This document shows positions 1 through 8,190 of a stretch of DNA of 64,000 nt, piece by piece (positions within the stretch are counted from its first letter, which is position 1; each line of letters opens with the position of its first letter). Source of the stretch: Nocardia nova NBRC 15556 (GTDB taxonomy: Bacteria > Actinomycetota > Actinomycetes > Mycobacteriales > Mycobacteriaceae); the NCBI RefSeq assembly GCF_001613005.1, contig NZ_BDBN01000052.1, positions 1-64,000 of the forward strand. The letters run 5' to 3'. The position numbers and the translations under genes are program-made. The notes beneath the pieces were generated by a model that was given only the letters and a program-made list of their open reading frames with translations, did not search any database and was not told the DNA's origin.

Positions 1-897
1 GCCGGACCGGTGATCGGCGGCGTATTGCTGGCGACGCTCGGCTGGCGGTCGCTGTTCCTGGTCAATCTGGTGATCGGCGCCTGCGGACTGCTGGCCACCA
101 CCCGGGCGGCGGCGACGCCCGCGAGCACCGGCCGTGGCATGGATCCGGTCGGACAGCTCACCGTGGTTGTGGTGCTGTGCGGTTCGACCTACGGCTTGAT
201 CGAGGGTGGCCACCGGGGCTGGAGCTCGGCGCCGGTGCTGACCGGATTGATCGCGGCGGCGGCAGGTGCGGTCTTCTTCGTGCGGTGGGAGCGCCGGGTG
301 GCGGACCCGATGTTGCCGTTGGATCTGTTCGCGCACCCGGCCTTCTCGGCCGCCTCGGTCGTCGGCTTCGTGCAGAACTTCGCCTACTACGGCATCGTCT
401 TCCTGCTGTCGCTGTTTCTGCAGGAGCAGCGCGGTGATTCGGCGCTGGTGACCGGGCTGGTATTCCTGCCGATGAGCCTGGCCGCGCTGACCGCGAATCT
501 GCTCGGAGGCCGGATCACCGCCGCGGTCGGCCCGCGCTCGCCGATCGTCGGTGGGCAGCTCGCCTTCGCTGGTGGTCTGCTGCTGCTCGTTCTGGCCGGT
601 GCGGATGCTCCGCTGTGGATGATCTGGGTGGCGACCGTCCCGGTCGGCTTCGGTGCGGGAACGGTCGTGCCGGCGATGACCAGTGCGGTGCTGGAGAGCG
701 TGCCGGCCGCCCGGGCAGGGGTGGCGTCCGCGCAGCTCAACACGGCACGGCAGGTCGGCGGCGCGGTCGGGGTCGCGGTATTCGGCACGCTGGTGGCCGG
801 TGACTTCCTCGGCGGCCTGCGGACGTCGCTGGTGATCGCCGTCCTCGCACTGCTCGCCGCCGCGGTGGTCGGCGGGATATTCGTCCGGACCCGCTGA
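1..897 (+). CDS. MFS drug exporter, DHA2/EmrB-QacA type (5' truncated)
   Basis: This is the C-terminal part of a proton-driven multidrug exporter of the major facilitator superfamily. The frame is open from the first base, so the gene begins outside the window. The first visible residues (GPVIGG) match antiporter motif C at the end of TM5, followed by GWRSLFLVN, which is typical of DHA2 proteins. About nine hydrophobic segments follow, as expected for the rest of a 14-TM protein, so roughly 150 N-terminal residues are missing. The substrate cannot be told from sequence. It ends shortly before the SOS-controlled dnaE2 and appears unrelated to it. Confidence 0.85.
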   Translation, partial: AGPVIGGVLLATLGWRSLFLVNLVIGACGLLATTRAAATPASTGRGMDPVGQLTVVVVLCGSTYGLIEGGHRGWSSAPVLTGLIAAAAGAVFFVRWERRVADPMLPLDLFAHPAFSAASVVGFVQNFAYYGIVFLLSLFLQEQRGDSALVTGLVFLPMSLAALTANLLGGRITAAVGPRSPIVGGQLAFAGGLLLLVLAGADAPLWMIWVATVPVGFGAGTVVPAMTSAVLESVPAARAGVASAQLNTARQVGGAVGVAVFGTLVAGDFLGGLRTSLVIAVLALLAAAVVGGIFVRTR

Positions 898-947
898 TCG
901 CAGCGGGGCCGCCTTCCGAACGTTGCGCCCACGAGTTAGCATCGGTA

Positions 948-963
948 TCGAATATACGTTCGA
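948..963. promoter_or_regulatory. LexA (SOS) box upstream of dnaE2
   Basis: The sequence TCGAATATACGTTCGA matches the actinobacterial LexA operator TCGAAC-N4-GTTCGA with one mismatch (T for C in the left half). It lies 22 bp upstream of the dnaE2 ATG. DnaE2 is SOS-induced in mycobacteria, so LexA repression is the expected control. Confidence 0.85.
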
Positions 964-985
964 ATCTACGAAGGTGCGTGCCGAT

Positions 986-3900
986 ATGGGCTGGGGAAAC
1001 GGCCCGCCCACCTGGGCGGAAATGGAGCGGGTGCTCTCCGGTCTGCCTGGGCGCGGGGCCGCCCCGCCGGGTGACGGCGGAGACAGCCCGGCGTGGTCGC
1101 ATACACGCGGCGAATACCGGGCGGGGTCGCGGCCGGAGCCGAGCGGTCCGCTGGTGCCGTATGCGGAATTGCATACGCATTCGGCCTACAGCTTTCTCGA
1201 CGGCGCCTGCCAACCCGAGGAGTTGGTGGAGGAGGCGGTGCGCCTGGGGCTTGAGGCCCTGGCGCTCACCGATCACAACGGCTTCTACGGGGTGGTGCGT
1301 TTCGCCGAGGCCGCCGCCGAATGGGGGCTGCCGACGGTGTTCGGCGCCGAATTGTCGCTGGGTGAAATCCGCGACGCGACAACGATATTCGGCTCCGCTC
1401 CGATGGACGATTCGCAACCGCGCACGGGGGAACCGGACCCGTCCGGGCCGCATCTGCTGGTGCTGGCGCGCGGGCAGGAGGGATATCGGCGGCTGTCGCG
1501 GGAGATGTCGGCGGCACATATGGTGGCCGGTGAGAAGGGAATCCTGCGCTACGACCTGGACCGGCTCGCCGCCGCCGCCGACGGGCACTGGCATATTCTC
1601 ACCGGCTGCCGCAAAGGTCATGTGCGCCGGGCGCTGGAGCGGGGTGACGCCGAGGCGGAGGCGGCGCTGCGCCGGCTGATGGATCTGTTCGGCCGCGACC
1701 GGGTGAGCGTCGAACTCACCCACCACGGAGTGCCCGACGACGACGAACGCAATGCCCGGTTGATCGCCCTCGCCACCCGGTTGGACGTGCCGGTGATCGC
1801 CACGACCGCAGCGCATTTCGCCACCCCGGCGCAGGGGCGCCGGGCGATGGCGCTGGCGGCCATCCGGGCACGGTGCAGTCTGGACGACATCGACGGCTGG
1901 CTGCCGCCCACCGGTGGCGCGCATCTGCGCTCGGGTGCGGAAATGGCCCGGCTCTTCGCCGAATACCCGCAGGCGGTGGCCGGGGCGGTCGATCTGGCTC
2001 GCGCATGCGCCTTCGATCTGCGCTTGATCGCCCCCGAATTACCGCCGTTCGACGTGCCGCCCGGCCACGACGAGAATTCCTGGCTGCGGGAACTCACCCT
2101 CGCCGGAGCGCGCGATCGTTACGGCCCGCCGGAGGGGAATCCCAAGGCGTACCGGCAGATCGAACACGAACTACGGATCATCACCGAACTGAATTTTCCC
2201 GGCTACTTCCTGGTCGTGCACGATATCGTCCACTTCTGCAAACAGAACGACATCCTGTGCCAGGGCCGGGGGTCGGCGGCCAATTCCGCGGTCTGCTACG
2301 CGATCGGCATCACCAATGTGGATCCGGTCGCCAACGATCTGCTGTTCGAACGTTTCCTGGCGCCCGAACGCGACGGCCCGCCCGATATCGATCTCGATAT
2401 CGAATCCGATCGCCGGGAAGAGGCGATCCAGCACGTCTACCGCAAGTACGGTCGCGAATACGCCGCCCAGGTGGCCAATGTGATCACCTATCGCGGCAAG
2501 TCCGCGGTGCGCGATGCCGCTCGCGCGCTGGGTTTCTCGCCCGGCCAGCAGGACGCGTTCAGCAAACAGGTGAGCCGATGGACCGGGGTGGCATCCGAAA
2601 CGCATACCGATATTCCGGACCGGGTCCTGGAACTGGCGGGTGAGATCGAGGGCCTGCCGCGACATCTCGGTATTCATTCCGGCGGCATGGTGATCTGTGA
2701 TCGGCCGATCGCCGACGTCTGCCCGGTGGAGTGGGCGCGCATGCCCGGGCGCAGTGTGCTGCAGTGGGACAAGGACGATTGTGCCGCAGCGGGTCTGGTG
2801 AAATTCGATCTGCTCGGTCTGGGCATGCTCTCGGCCCTGCACTACATGATCGATCTGGTGCGCGAGCACAAAGGTGAGGTCGTGGAATTGCACGCCCTCG
2901 ATCTCACCGAATCCGCCGTCTACGAGATGCTGGCGCGCGCGGATTCGGTGGGAGTGTTCCAGGTCGAGTCGCGCGCCCAGATGGCGACACTGCCGCGGCT
3001 GCGCCCGCGTGCCTTCTACGATCTCGTCGTGGAGGTCGCGCTGATCCGGCCCGGCCCCATTCAGGGCGGTTCGGTGCATCCCTATATCCGCCGGCGCAAC
3101 GGCCGGGAGGAGGTGACACTCGACCATCCGGCGCTCGAGAGTTCGCTGGCCCGCACCCTCGGAATTCCGCTGTTCCAGGAACAACTCATGCAGATGGCGA
3201 TCGATATCGCGGGTTTCACCGCCGCCGAGGCGGACCAGTTGCGCCGCGCGATGGGATCGAAACGGTCACCGCAGCGCATGGAGCGGCTGCGCGGCCGCTT
3301 CTATCAGGGCATGCGTGATCTGCACGGAATCACCGGAGAGCTGGCCGATCGCATCTACGAGAAGATCTACGCCTTCGCGAATTTCGGTTTCCCGGAAAGT
3401 CATTCGCAGAGTTTCGCCGCGCTGGTGTTCTATTCGGCCTGGTTCAAACTGCATCATCCCGCGGCGTTCTGCGCGGGGCTGCTGAACGCGCAGCCGATGG
3501 GTTTCTACTCTCCGCAGTCGCTGGTGGCCGACGCCCGCCGGCACGGGGTGGTGGTGCACGGGCCGGATATCAATCACAGCCTGGCCGGGGCGACGCTCGA
3601 GCAGTGCGGAACCCAGGTGCGACTGGGCTTGTCCGCGGTCCGGCACATCGGTGACGACGTGGCCGAAAAGATCGTCGCCGCACGGTCTTCCGGTCCCTAT
3701 CGATCGTTTCTGGATTTGACCGGGCGGGTCGAGTTGACGGTGCCGCAGGCCGAGGCCCTGGCCACCGCGGGTGCGCTCGGCAGCATCGAGTCCGCATCGG
3801 GCCACGGTCTCGACCGGCGGCAGGCGCTGTGGGCGGCCGGTGCGGCGGCGGGGGAGCGGGCGGATCGGCTGCCGGGGACCGGGGCGGTCACCGACGCACC

Positions 3901-4327
3901 GGCGCTGCCCGGGATGAGCGAACTGGAAATGGCGGCCGCCGATGTGTGGGCGACCGGTGTGTCGCCCGGTCGGTATCCCACCGAATTCCTGCGTCCGCGG
4001 CTGGACGAACTCGGCGTGGTCGCGGCGAACCGGCTGCTCGCCGTGCCCGACGGGTCGAAGGTGCTGATCGGCGGTGCGGTGACGCACCGGCAGCGACCGG
4101 CCACCGCGTCCGGGGTCACCTTCATCAATCTGGAGGACGAGACCGGCATGGTGAACGTGGTGTGTTCGGTGGGGCTGTGGCGCCGCTATCGGCGCATCGC
4201 CCAGGGCGCTCCCGCGCTGCTGATCCGGGGGCGGGTGCAGAACGCCGAGGGTGTGGTGAGTGTGGTGGCGGAACATCTGCAGCGCATGGACCTGCGCATG
4301 GCCTCGAAGTCACGCGATTTCCGCTGA
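986..4327 (+). CDS. dnaE2: Error-prone DNA polymerase III alpha-like subunit DnaE2
   Basis: This is the translesion, mutagenic C-family DNA polymerase of the SOS response, 1113 aa (mycobacterial DnaE2 is slightly shorter). The start MGWGNGPPTWAEMERVL is the usual DnaE2 N-terminus, and the ATG lies just after a LexA box. A PHP domain begins near residue 58 with HTHSAYSFLDGA (HTH at 63-65). The polymerase active-site motif PDIDLDIE lies at about 466-473. A C-terminal OB fold (TFINLEDETGMVNVV) ends the protein. Its usual partners ImuA' and ImuB are not in this window. The preceding exporter reads the same way but is probably a separate unit. Confidence 0.95.
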   Translation: MGWGNGPPTWAEMERVLSGLPGRGAAPPGDGGDSPAWSHTRGEYRAGSRPEPSGPLVPYAELHTHSAYSFLDGACQPEELVEEAVRLGLEALALTDHNGFYGVVRFAEAAAEWGLPTVFGAELSLGEIRDATTIFGSAPMDDSQPRTGEPDPSGPHLLVLARGQEGYRRLSREMSAAHMVAGEKGILRYDLDRLAAAADGHWHILTGCRKGHVRRALERGDAEAEAALRRLMDLFGRDRVSVELTHHGVPDDDERNARLIALATRLDVPVIATTAAHFATPAQGRRAMALAAIRARCSLDDIDGWLPPTGGAHLRSGAEMARLFAEYPQAVAGAVDLARACAFDLRLIAPELPPFDVPPGHDENSWLRELTLAGARDRYGPPEGNPKAYRQIEHELRIITELNFPGYFLVVHDIVHFCKQNDILCQGRGSAANSAVCYAIGITNVDPVANDLLFERFLAPERDGPPDIDLDIESDRREEAIQHVYRKYGREYAAQVANVITYRGKSAVRDAARALGFSPGQQDAFSKQVSRWTGVASETHTDIPDRVLELAGEIEGLPRHLGIHSGGMVICDRPIADVCPVEWARMPGRSVLQWDKDDCAAAGLVKFDLLGLGMLSALHYMIDLVREHKGEVVELHALDLTESAVYEMLARADSVGVFQVESRAQMATLPRLRPRAFYDLVVEVALIRPGPIQGGSVHPYIRRRNGREEVTLDHPALESSLARTLGIPLFQEQLMQMAIDIAGFTAAEADQLRRAMGSKRSPQRMERLRGRFYQGMRDLHGITGELADRIYEKIYAFANFGFPESHSQSFAALVFYSAWFKLHHPAAFCAGLLNAQPMGFYSPQSLVADARRHGVVVHGPDINHSLAGATLEQCGTQVRLGLSAVRHIGDDVAEKIVAARSSGPYRSFLDLTGRVELTVPQAEALATAGALGSIESASGHGLDRRQALWAAGAAAGERADRLPGTGAVTDAPALPGMSELEMAAADVWATGVSPGRYPTEFLRPRLDELGVVAANRLLAVPDGSKVLIGGAVTHRQRPATASGVTFINLEDETGMVNVVCSVGLWRRYRRIAQGAPALLIRGRVQNAEGVVSVVAEHLQRMDLRMASKSRDFR

Positions 4328-4375
4328 ACGGTCGCGGCTACGCTCGTCCCACCGACCGACATCGAGGAGCAGCAC

Positions 4376-4606
4376 GTGGCGACCGTGGTCCGCGCGACCA
4401 TCAAACCCAACAGCCGCAAGGGCCCCCTCGTCGAAACCCTCGACGACGGCACCCTGCAGCTGTACGTGCGCGCCCCCGCGGTGGAAGGCAAGGCCAACAA
4501 GGCCGCGATCGAACTTCTCGCCCAGCACTACGGCGTGCCCAAGTCGGCCGTCCACCTCACCGCGGGCGCCACCTCCCGCTTCAAACGCTTCACGATCGAC
4601 ATCTGA
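4376..4606 (+). CDS. DUF167 (YggU-like) protein
   Basis: A 76-aa protein of the DUF167 family, small conserved proteins of unknown biochemical function. The family signatures IKPNSRKG near the N-terminus, VRAPAVEGKANKAAIELL in the middle and the GATSRFKRF end are all present. The GTG start follows a GAGGAG ribosome site at a normal distance. It lies 48 bp after dnaE2 and is convergent with trmL. Length is complete for the family. Confidence 0.88.
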   Translation: MATVVRATIKPNSRKGPLVETLDDGTLQLYVRAPAVEGKANKAAIELLAQHYGVPKSAVHLTAGATSRFKRFTIDI

Positions 4607-4636
4607 GGCGTGCCGTTCGGGCGCGGGCCTCGGCGG

Positions 4637-5101
4637 CTACACGGCGCCCGGGAATCCCAGCTGCCGCCACGCCTCGTACACCGCGACCGCCGCGGCGTTG
4701 GACAGGTTCATCGACCGGCGACCGGGCAGCATCGGGATGCGCAGCTGATCGGTGATATGCGGGTCGGCCAGGACGTCGGCCGGCAACCCGGTCGGTTCCG
4801 GACCGAACAGCAGGACGTCTCCGGCCCGGTAGGAGATATCGGTGTTGTGCGTGGTGGCGTGCGTGGTGAAGGCGAAGACGCGCTCGGGACGCAGGGATTT
4901 CCATGCGGCGGAGAGGTTTTCGTGCACGGTGACCACCGCGAGATCGTGGTAGTCCAGTCCGGCGCGGCGCAGCTTCGGCTCCGACAGATCGAATCCGAGC
5001 GGCTCGATCAGATGCAGTTCGCATCCCGTGCCGGCCGCCAAACGGATCGCATTGCCCGTATTCGGTGGGATACGCGGTTCGAAGAACACCAGCTTGAGCA
5101 C
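4637..5101 (-). CDS. trmL: tRNA (cytidine/uridine-34 2'-O)-methyltransferase TrmL
   Basis: A 154-aa SPOUT-class methyltransferase that would 2'-O-methylate the wobble base of leucine tRNAs using S-adenosylmethionine. It starts MLKLVFFEPRIPPNTGNAIR. The trefoil-knot SAM site shows as LLFGPEPTGL and IPMLPGRRSMNLSNAAAV near the C-terminus. Length matches TrmL rather than the longer TrmH or RlmB proteins. It is transcribed alone, away from the GNAT gene. Confidence 0.9.
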   Translation of the reverse strand: MLKLVFFEPRIPPNTGNAIRLAAGTGCELHLIEPLGFDLSEPKLRRAGLDYHDLAVVTVHENLSAAWKSLRPERVFAFTTHATTHNTDISYRAGDVLLFGPEPTGLPADVLADPHITDQLRIPMLPGRRSMNLSNAAAVAVYEAWRQLGFPGAV

Positions 5102-5403
5102 ACCGAGACGGTACCCGTCCCGGATAAGTGGTACGCCTCGCAGCCCGGCCTCTGTTACCGTGATCGGCGGCCGTATGGCGACGGCCGATCCGTTTCGACG
5201 ATGCCGCGATCGCCTCGGTATCGATGAGCTCCCGGGAGGTGGATCGATGACTGTGCGTGAGGCCGCCGTGCGTGCAGGTGCCGGACACCTTCCCCAGGGC
5301 CCCTTCCGCGCGTCGGCCTGATCTCGTCCGCGATTGCGCCGAGCGCCCGCTCGCGCAGCCGCGTCGACTCATCACCCGATCGATACGAAACGGATTCGTA
5401 GCA
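5102..5403. other. Intergenic gap between trmL and the GNAT gene
   Basis: About 300 bp between the divergent trmL and acetyltransferase genes. It must hold both promoters, but I see no clear operator, hairpin or small gene. The GNAT frame stays open upstream for some distance, but that extension has no acetyltransferase-like sequence. Confidence 0.4.
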
Positions 5404-5916
5404 TTGACTATTCGAACCTGGATCACGCGCGCCGAAACCGCCGCCGACATCCCCGCCGTCCACGCGGTCACTACCGCCGCATTCGACCGGCCCGACGAGG
5501 CCGACCTCGTCGAGGCGCTACGCGCCGACCCGGCCTGGATCGACGGCCTGTCGATCGTGGCGACCGGACCGGACGACGCAGTCGTCGGCTATGCGCTGCT
5601 GACTCGTTGTCATATCGGCGATATCCCGGCGCTGTGCCTGGGACCGTGCGCCGTACTGCCCGAGTATCAAGGCACCGGTGCCGGGGCGGCGGCCGTTCGT
5701 GCCGCACTGCGGGCCGCTGCCGACCGCGGCGAGCATTTCGTCACAGTGCTCGGCCACCCCGAGTACTACCCGCGGTTCGGTTTCCGGCGGGCAAGCCGAT
5801 ACGGCATCGATCTGAGCATCGATGTCCCCGATGACGCGCTGATGGCCCTCGCACTCGACGCGGACCATCCGCTCCCGGCGGGCCGTATCCGCTACGCCGC
5901 ACCGTTCGGCGTCTGA
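5404..5916 (+). CDS. GNAT family N-acetyltransferase (YhbS-like)
   Basis: A 170-aa acetyl-CoA-dependent acetyltransferase. Beta-strand 4 and the CoA-binding loop appear as LGPCAVLPEYQGTGAGAAAV, followed by HPEYYPRFGF, which is typical of the predicted YhbS-like subgroup. The TTG start was chosen because LTIRTWITRAETAAD begins the fold; the open frame upstream is proline/arginine-rich and unlike a GNAT. The substrate is unknown. A short gap separates it from the DUF3017 gene. Confidence 0.8.
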   Translation: MTIRTWITRAETAADIPAVHAVTTAAFDRPDEADLVEALRADPAWIDGLSIVATGPDDAVVGYALLTRCHIGDIPALCLGPCAVLPEYQGTGAGAAAVRAALRAAADRGEHFVTVLGHPEYYPRFGFRRASRYGIDLSIDVPDDALMALALDADHPLPAGRIRYAAPFGV

Positions 5917-6014
5917 TCGCAGCTCGGTCGCGGCGGCCGCATCCGGTGGCCGTCGTGACCGGGCCCGCCCCCGCTCCCGGGGGCGGCACGACCGGACATG
6001 CGAGAATCGCAGCC

Positions 6015-6332
6015 GTGACCGACGTGCTGACCACCCACCCACAGCATTCCAGCCCGGCGAGCCGCTTCTTCCAGGTTCATCTGCCGATGTTGCTGGTCGT
6101 GGTGGTGCTGCTGGTCGCGGTGGTCTTCGTGGCCCAGGACCGGTGGCGGCGCGGCGCGTTCTTCATCGGCGGGGCGACCCTGCTGGCGGCGGTGTTCCGG
6201 TTGTGCCTGCCGACGGCCCGGGTGGGGCTGCTGGCGGTGCGCAGCCGCCCGTTCGACATCGGCGCCTACACCGTGCTGGGCGGCGCGATCATCGTGCTGG
6301 CGGTCACCATCAGCAGCCTCGGCGTCGGCTGA
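6015..6332 (+). CDS. DUF3017 membrane protein
   Basis: A 105-aa protein with three hydrophobic segments: about residues 23-42 (MLLVVVVLLVAVVFV), 50-66, and 83-102. The pattern WRRGAFFIGGATLLAAVFR and ARVGLLAVRSRPFD fits DUF3017, an actinobacterial membrane family of unknown role often found near metX or folD. The GTG start gives a compact protein. It is convergent with metX, whose stop lies 3 bp away. Confidence 0.75.
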   Translation: MTDVLTTHPQHSSPASRFFQVHLPMLLVVVVLLVAVVFVAQDRWRRGAFFIGGATLLAAVFRLCLPTARVGLLAVRSRPFDIGAYTVLGGAIIVLAVTISSLGVG

Positions 6333-6334
6333 AC

Positions 6335-7501
6335 TCAGGACGCGCGGGCGTCCTGCGCGGCGCGCGCCAACTCCATCGTCTGCTCCAGCAATTTGCCGAT
6401 CGCCTCGGTCTCGGTGAGGAAACCGTCGTGGCCGTCGCGCGAATGCACGACTTCCAGGCCCTTGCAGCCGGGCAGGAGATCGGCCAGTTCCTGCTGAGTC
6501 CGCAACGGATACAACCGGTCCGAGTCCACGCCGCCGACCACGCAGGGCACCGGGGTGGCGGCCAGCGCGGCCTCGATACCGCCGCGTCCGCGCCCGACGT
6601 CGTGCCGGTTCATGGCCTCGGTCAGCAGCACGTAGGTGGCCGCGTCGAACCGCGCGACCAGCTTGTCGGCCTGATGTTCCAGATAACTCTGCACCGCGTA
6701 ACGGCCACCGTCCCAAGGGTTTTCGTCACCCTGGGCGGTGTTGGCGAACCGATGGTCGAGTTCGAATTCGGTGCGGTAGGTCAGATGCGCGATCCGGCGC
6801 GCGATGCCCAGCCCGGCCTGCGGGCGGCGGCCGGTGTCGTGATAATTGCCGTCCTGCCAGTCCGGATCCGAGGTGATCGCGGCGATCTGGGTGGTCTGGG
6901 TGCCGATCTGATCCGCGGTGGCGCGGGCGCCGACCGCCAGCACCAGGGCCGCGTCGACGCGATCGGGATAGCCGACCATCCATTCCAGCACTCGCATGCC
7001 GCCCATCGAACCGCCGACCACCGCGGCGATGCGGGAGATGCCGAGCAGGTCCAGCAGCACCACTTCGGCGCTCACCTGGTCACGAATCGAAATCTCCGGA
7101 AACCGTGCGCCCCAAGGCTTTCCGTCCGGCGCGAGGGACGAGGGGCCGGTGCTGCCCTGGCAACCACCCAGAACGTTGGTCGCGATCACGCACCAGCGAT
7201 CGGTGTCCAATGCGGCGCCCGGTCCGACCAGTCCGTCCCACCAGCCCGGAAGGGCGTGCAGTTCGTCGGGCTGTCCGCAGACGTGCGAATCTCCGGTCAA
7301 TGCGTGCTCGACCAGCACCACGTTGTCCAGGCCGGGGGCCAGTTCGCCCCAGCGCTGCACGGCCAGTTCGACACCGGGGACGACCGCCCCGTTCTCGACG
7401 CGGACATCGCCGATGCCGATGATGCCCACCGTGCCGTCCGCGGGTGGTAGCAGTGTCGTTGCGCCCGGGCGTGACGTGCTCGATTCGATACTCACGGTCA
7501 C
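6335..7501 (-). CDS. metX: Homoserine O-acetyltransferase
   Basis: A 388-aa alpha/beta-hydrolase enzyme that transfers acetyl from acetyl-CoA to homoserine, the first committed step of methionine synthesis. The nucleophile elbow GGSMGG is present, as are the acid and base segments (VDSDRLYP and SRDGHDGF) near the C-terminus and the family marker LVEHALTGDSH. The start GTGACCGTG overlaps the stop of the preceding small ORF by 4 bp (GTGA), so translation is probably coupled. A SAM-IV riboswitch heads the transcript. The usual partner metY (O-acetylhomoserine sulfhydrylase) is not adjacent. Confidence 0.95.
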   Translation of the reverse strand: MTVSIESSTSRPGATTLLPPADGTVGIIGIGDVRVENGAVVPGVELAVQRWGELAPGLDNVVLVEHALTGDSHVCGQPDELHALPGWWDGLVGPGAALDTDRWCVIATNVLGGCQGSTGPSSLAPDGKPWGARFPEISIRDQVSAEVVLLDLLGISRIAAVVGGSMGGMRVLEWMVGYPDRVDAALVLAVGARATADQIGTQTTQIAAITSDPDWQDGNYHDTGRRPQAGLGIARRIAHLTYRTEFELDHRFANTAQGDENPWDGGRYAVQSYLEHQADKLVARFDAATYVLLTEAMNRHDVGRGRGGIEAALAATPVPCVVGGVDSDRLYPLRTQQELADLLPGCKGLEVVHSRDGHDGFLTETEAIGKLLEQTMELARAAQDARAS

Positions 7502-7752
7502 CGTGCCGTCACCACGTCGAGCCGTGCCAGGCCGTCTACTCCCGTGCCGTCGAGTCCCAGGATCCGCATCGGCCCGCGGACCTGCCGGAACACGGCGCCG
7601 GAGGCCGCCGGGTCGGCGCACGGCGAGAGCGCACGCGTGGTCGAGGCGGTACGGAGGGCTGGGGCACACACATCCCCGATGGTAGCGATACGCCTGCGCC
7701 GCTCCGCCGCCTCCACGCACTTGTCGACGATGGGCACGGTGGACTCACTCAC
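7498..7752 (-). CDS. Small ORF between SAM-IV riboswitch and metX
   Basis: An 84-aa ORF of unknown function, starting at GTG 6 nt after an AGGAG ribosome site and ending in a GTGA overlap with metX. The protein (VSESTVPIVDKCVEAAERRRRI...) has no signal peptide or membrane segment and no similarity that I recognise; it is not a MetY remnant. It is the first coding sequence after the riboswitch. It may be a leader peptide or coupling ORF rather than a functional protein. Confidence 0.55.
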   Translation of the reverse strand: MSESTVPIVDKCVEAAERRRRIATIGDVCAPALRTASTTRALSPCADPAASGAVFRQVRGPMRILGLDGTGVDGLARLDVVTAR

Positions 7753-7795
7753 TTGTTGCTCCTGACAGTCGCGCTTGCCCTCGGCTTTCGAGAGC

Positions 7796-7880
7796 CCGGT
7801 CAATCACCCGGAGCACCCCACCGCAACTGGAGGGTTGCCGGCCAGCGAGCCGGGGCTTGGCGCTGGCACTCATGACCTGC
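7796..7880 (-). promoter_or_regulatory. SAM-IV riboswitch upstream of metX
   Basis: Read on the minus strand, the RNA begins GGTCATGAGTGCCAGCG, continues with the core CCGGCTCGCTGGCCGGCAA then CCCTCC, and closes with GGTGGGGTGCTCCGGGTGA then TTGACC. P1 pairs GGTCA with TGACC. This is the layout of SAM-IV riboswitches, which bind S-adenosylmethionine and switch off methionine genes in Actinobacteria. A short hairpin (GGCTCTCGAAAGCC) sits between it and the AGGAG site of the small ORF, which suits control at translation or early termination. Confidence 0.9.
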
Positions 7881-8190
7881 CGTGGATGGTAACAATCGGT
7901 CACGGCGGGGGCGAGGGTTGGGCTCGCCCGATTCGAGGCGGATGTTCGCGGTGTATGTCCGTTTCCCTGGCGACCGGACATCGGGCCGGTGTGACGTGGG
8001 TAGCTCGCAATGGGACCGCCCCTGTCAGTGAGACCCAGCGCACCAGTACGCTTGTCTTGTTTAGCACCAGGCGTCTCGTGGACAACGCGGGGCGTATACG
8101 TTGTCTGTTGAACAGCTGGGGTCCGCTCACAAGCGTGCTCGCCTGGCCGTGCAATGGGAGCACACCTTCCTTAGGAGGACACGAAGATCC
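7881..8190. other. Intergenic gap upstream of icd
   Basis: About 310 bp between the riboswitch (leftward) and icd (rightward). It must contain the promoters of both units. I see no convincing conserved operator or small gene. The open frame leading into icd from upstream has no family-like sequence. Confidence 0.4.
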
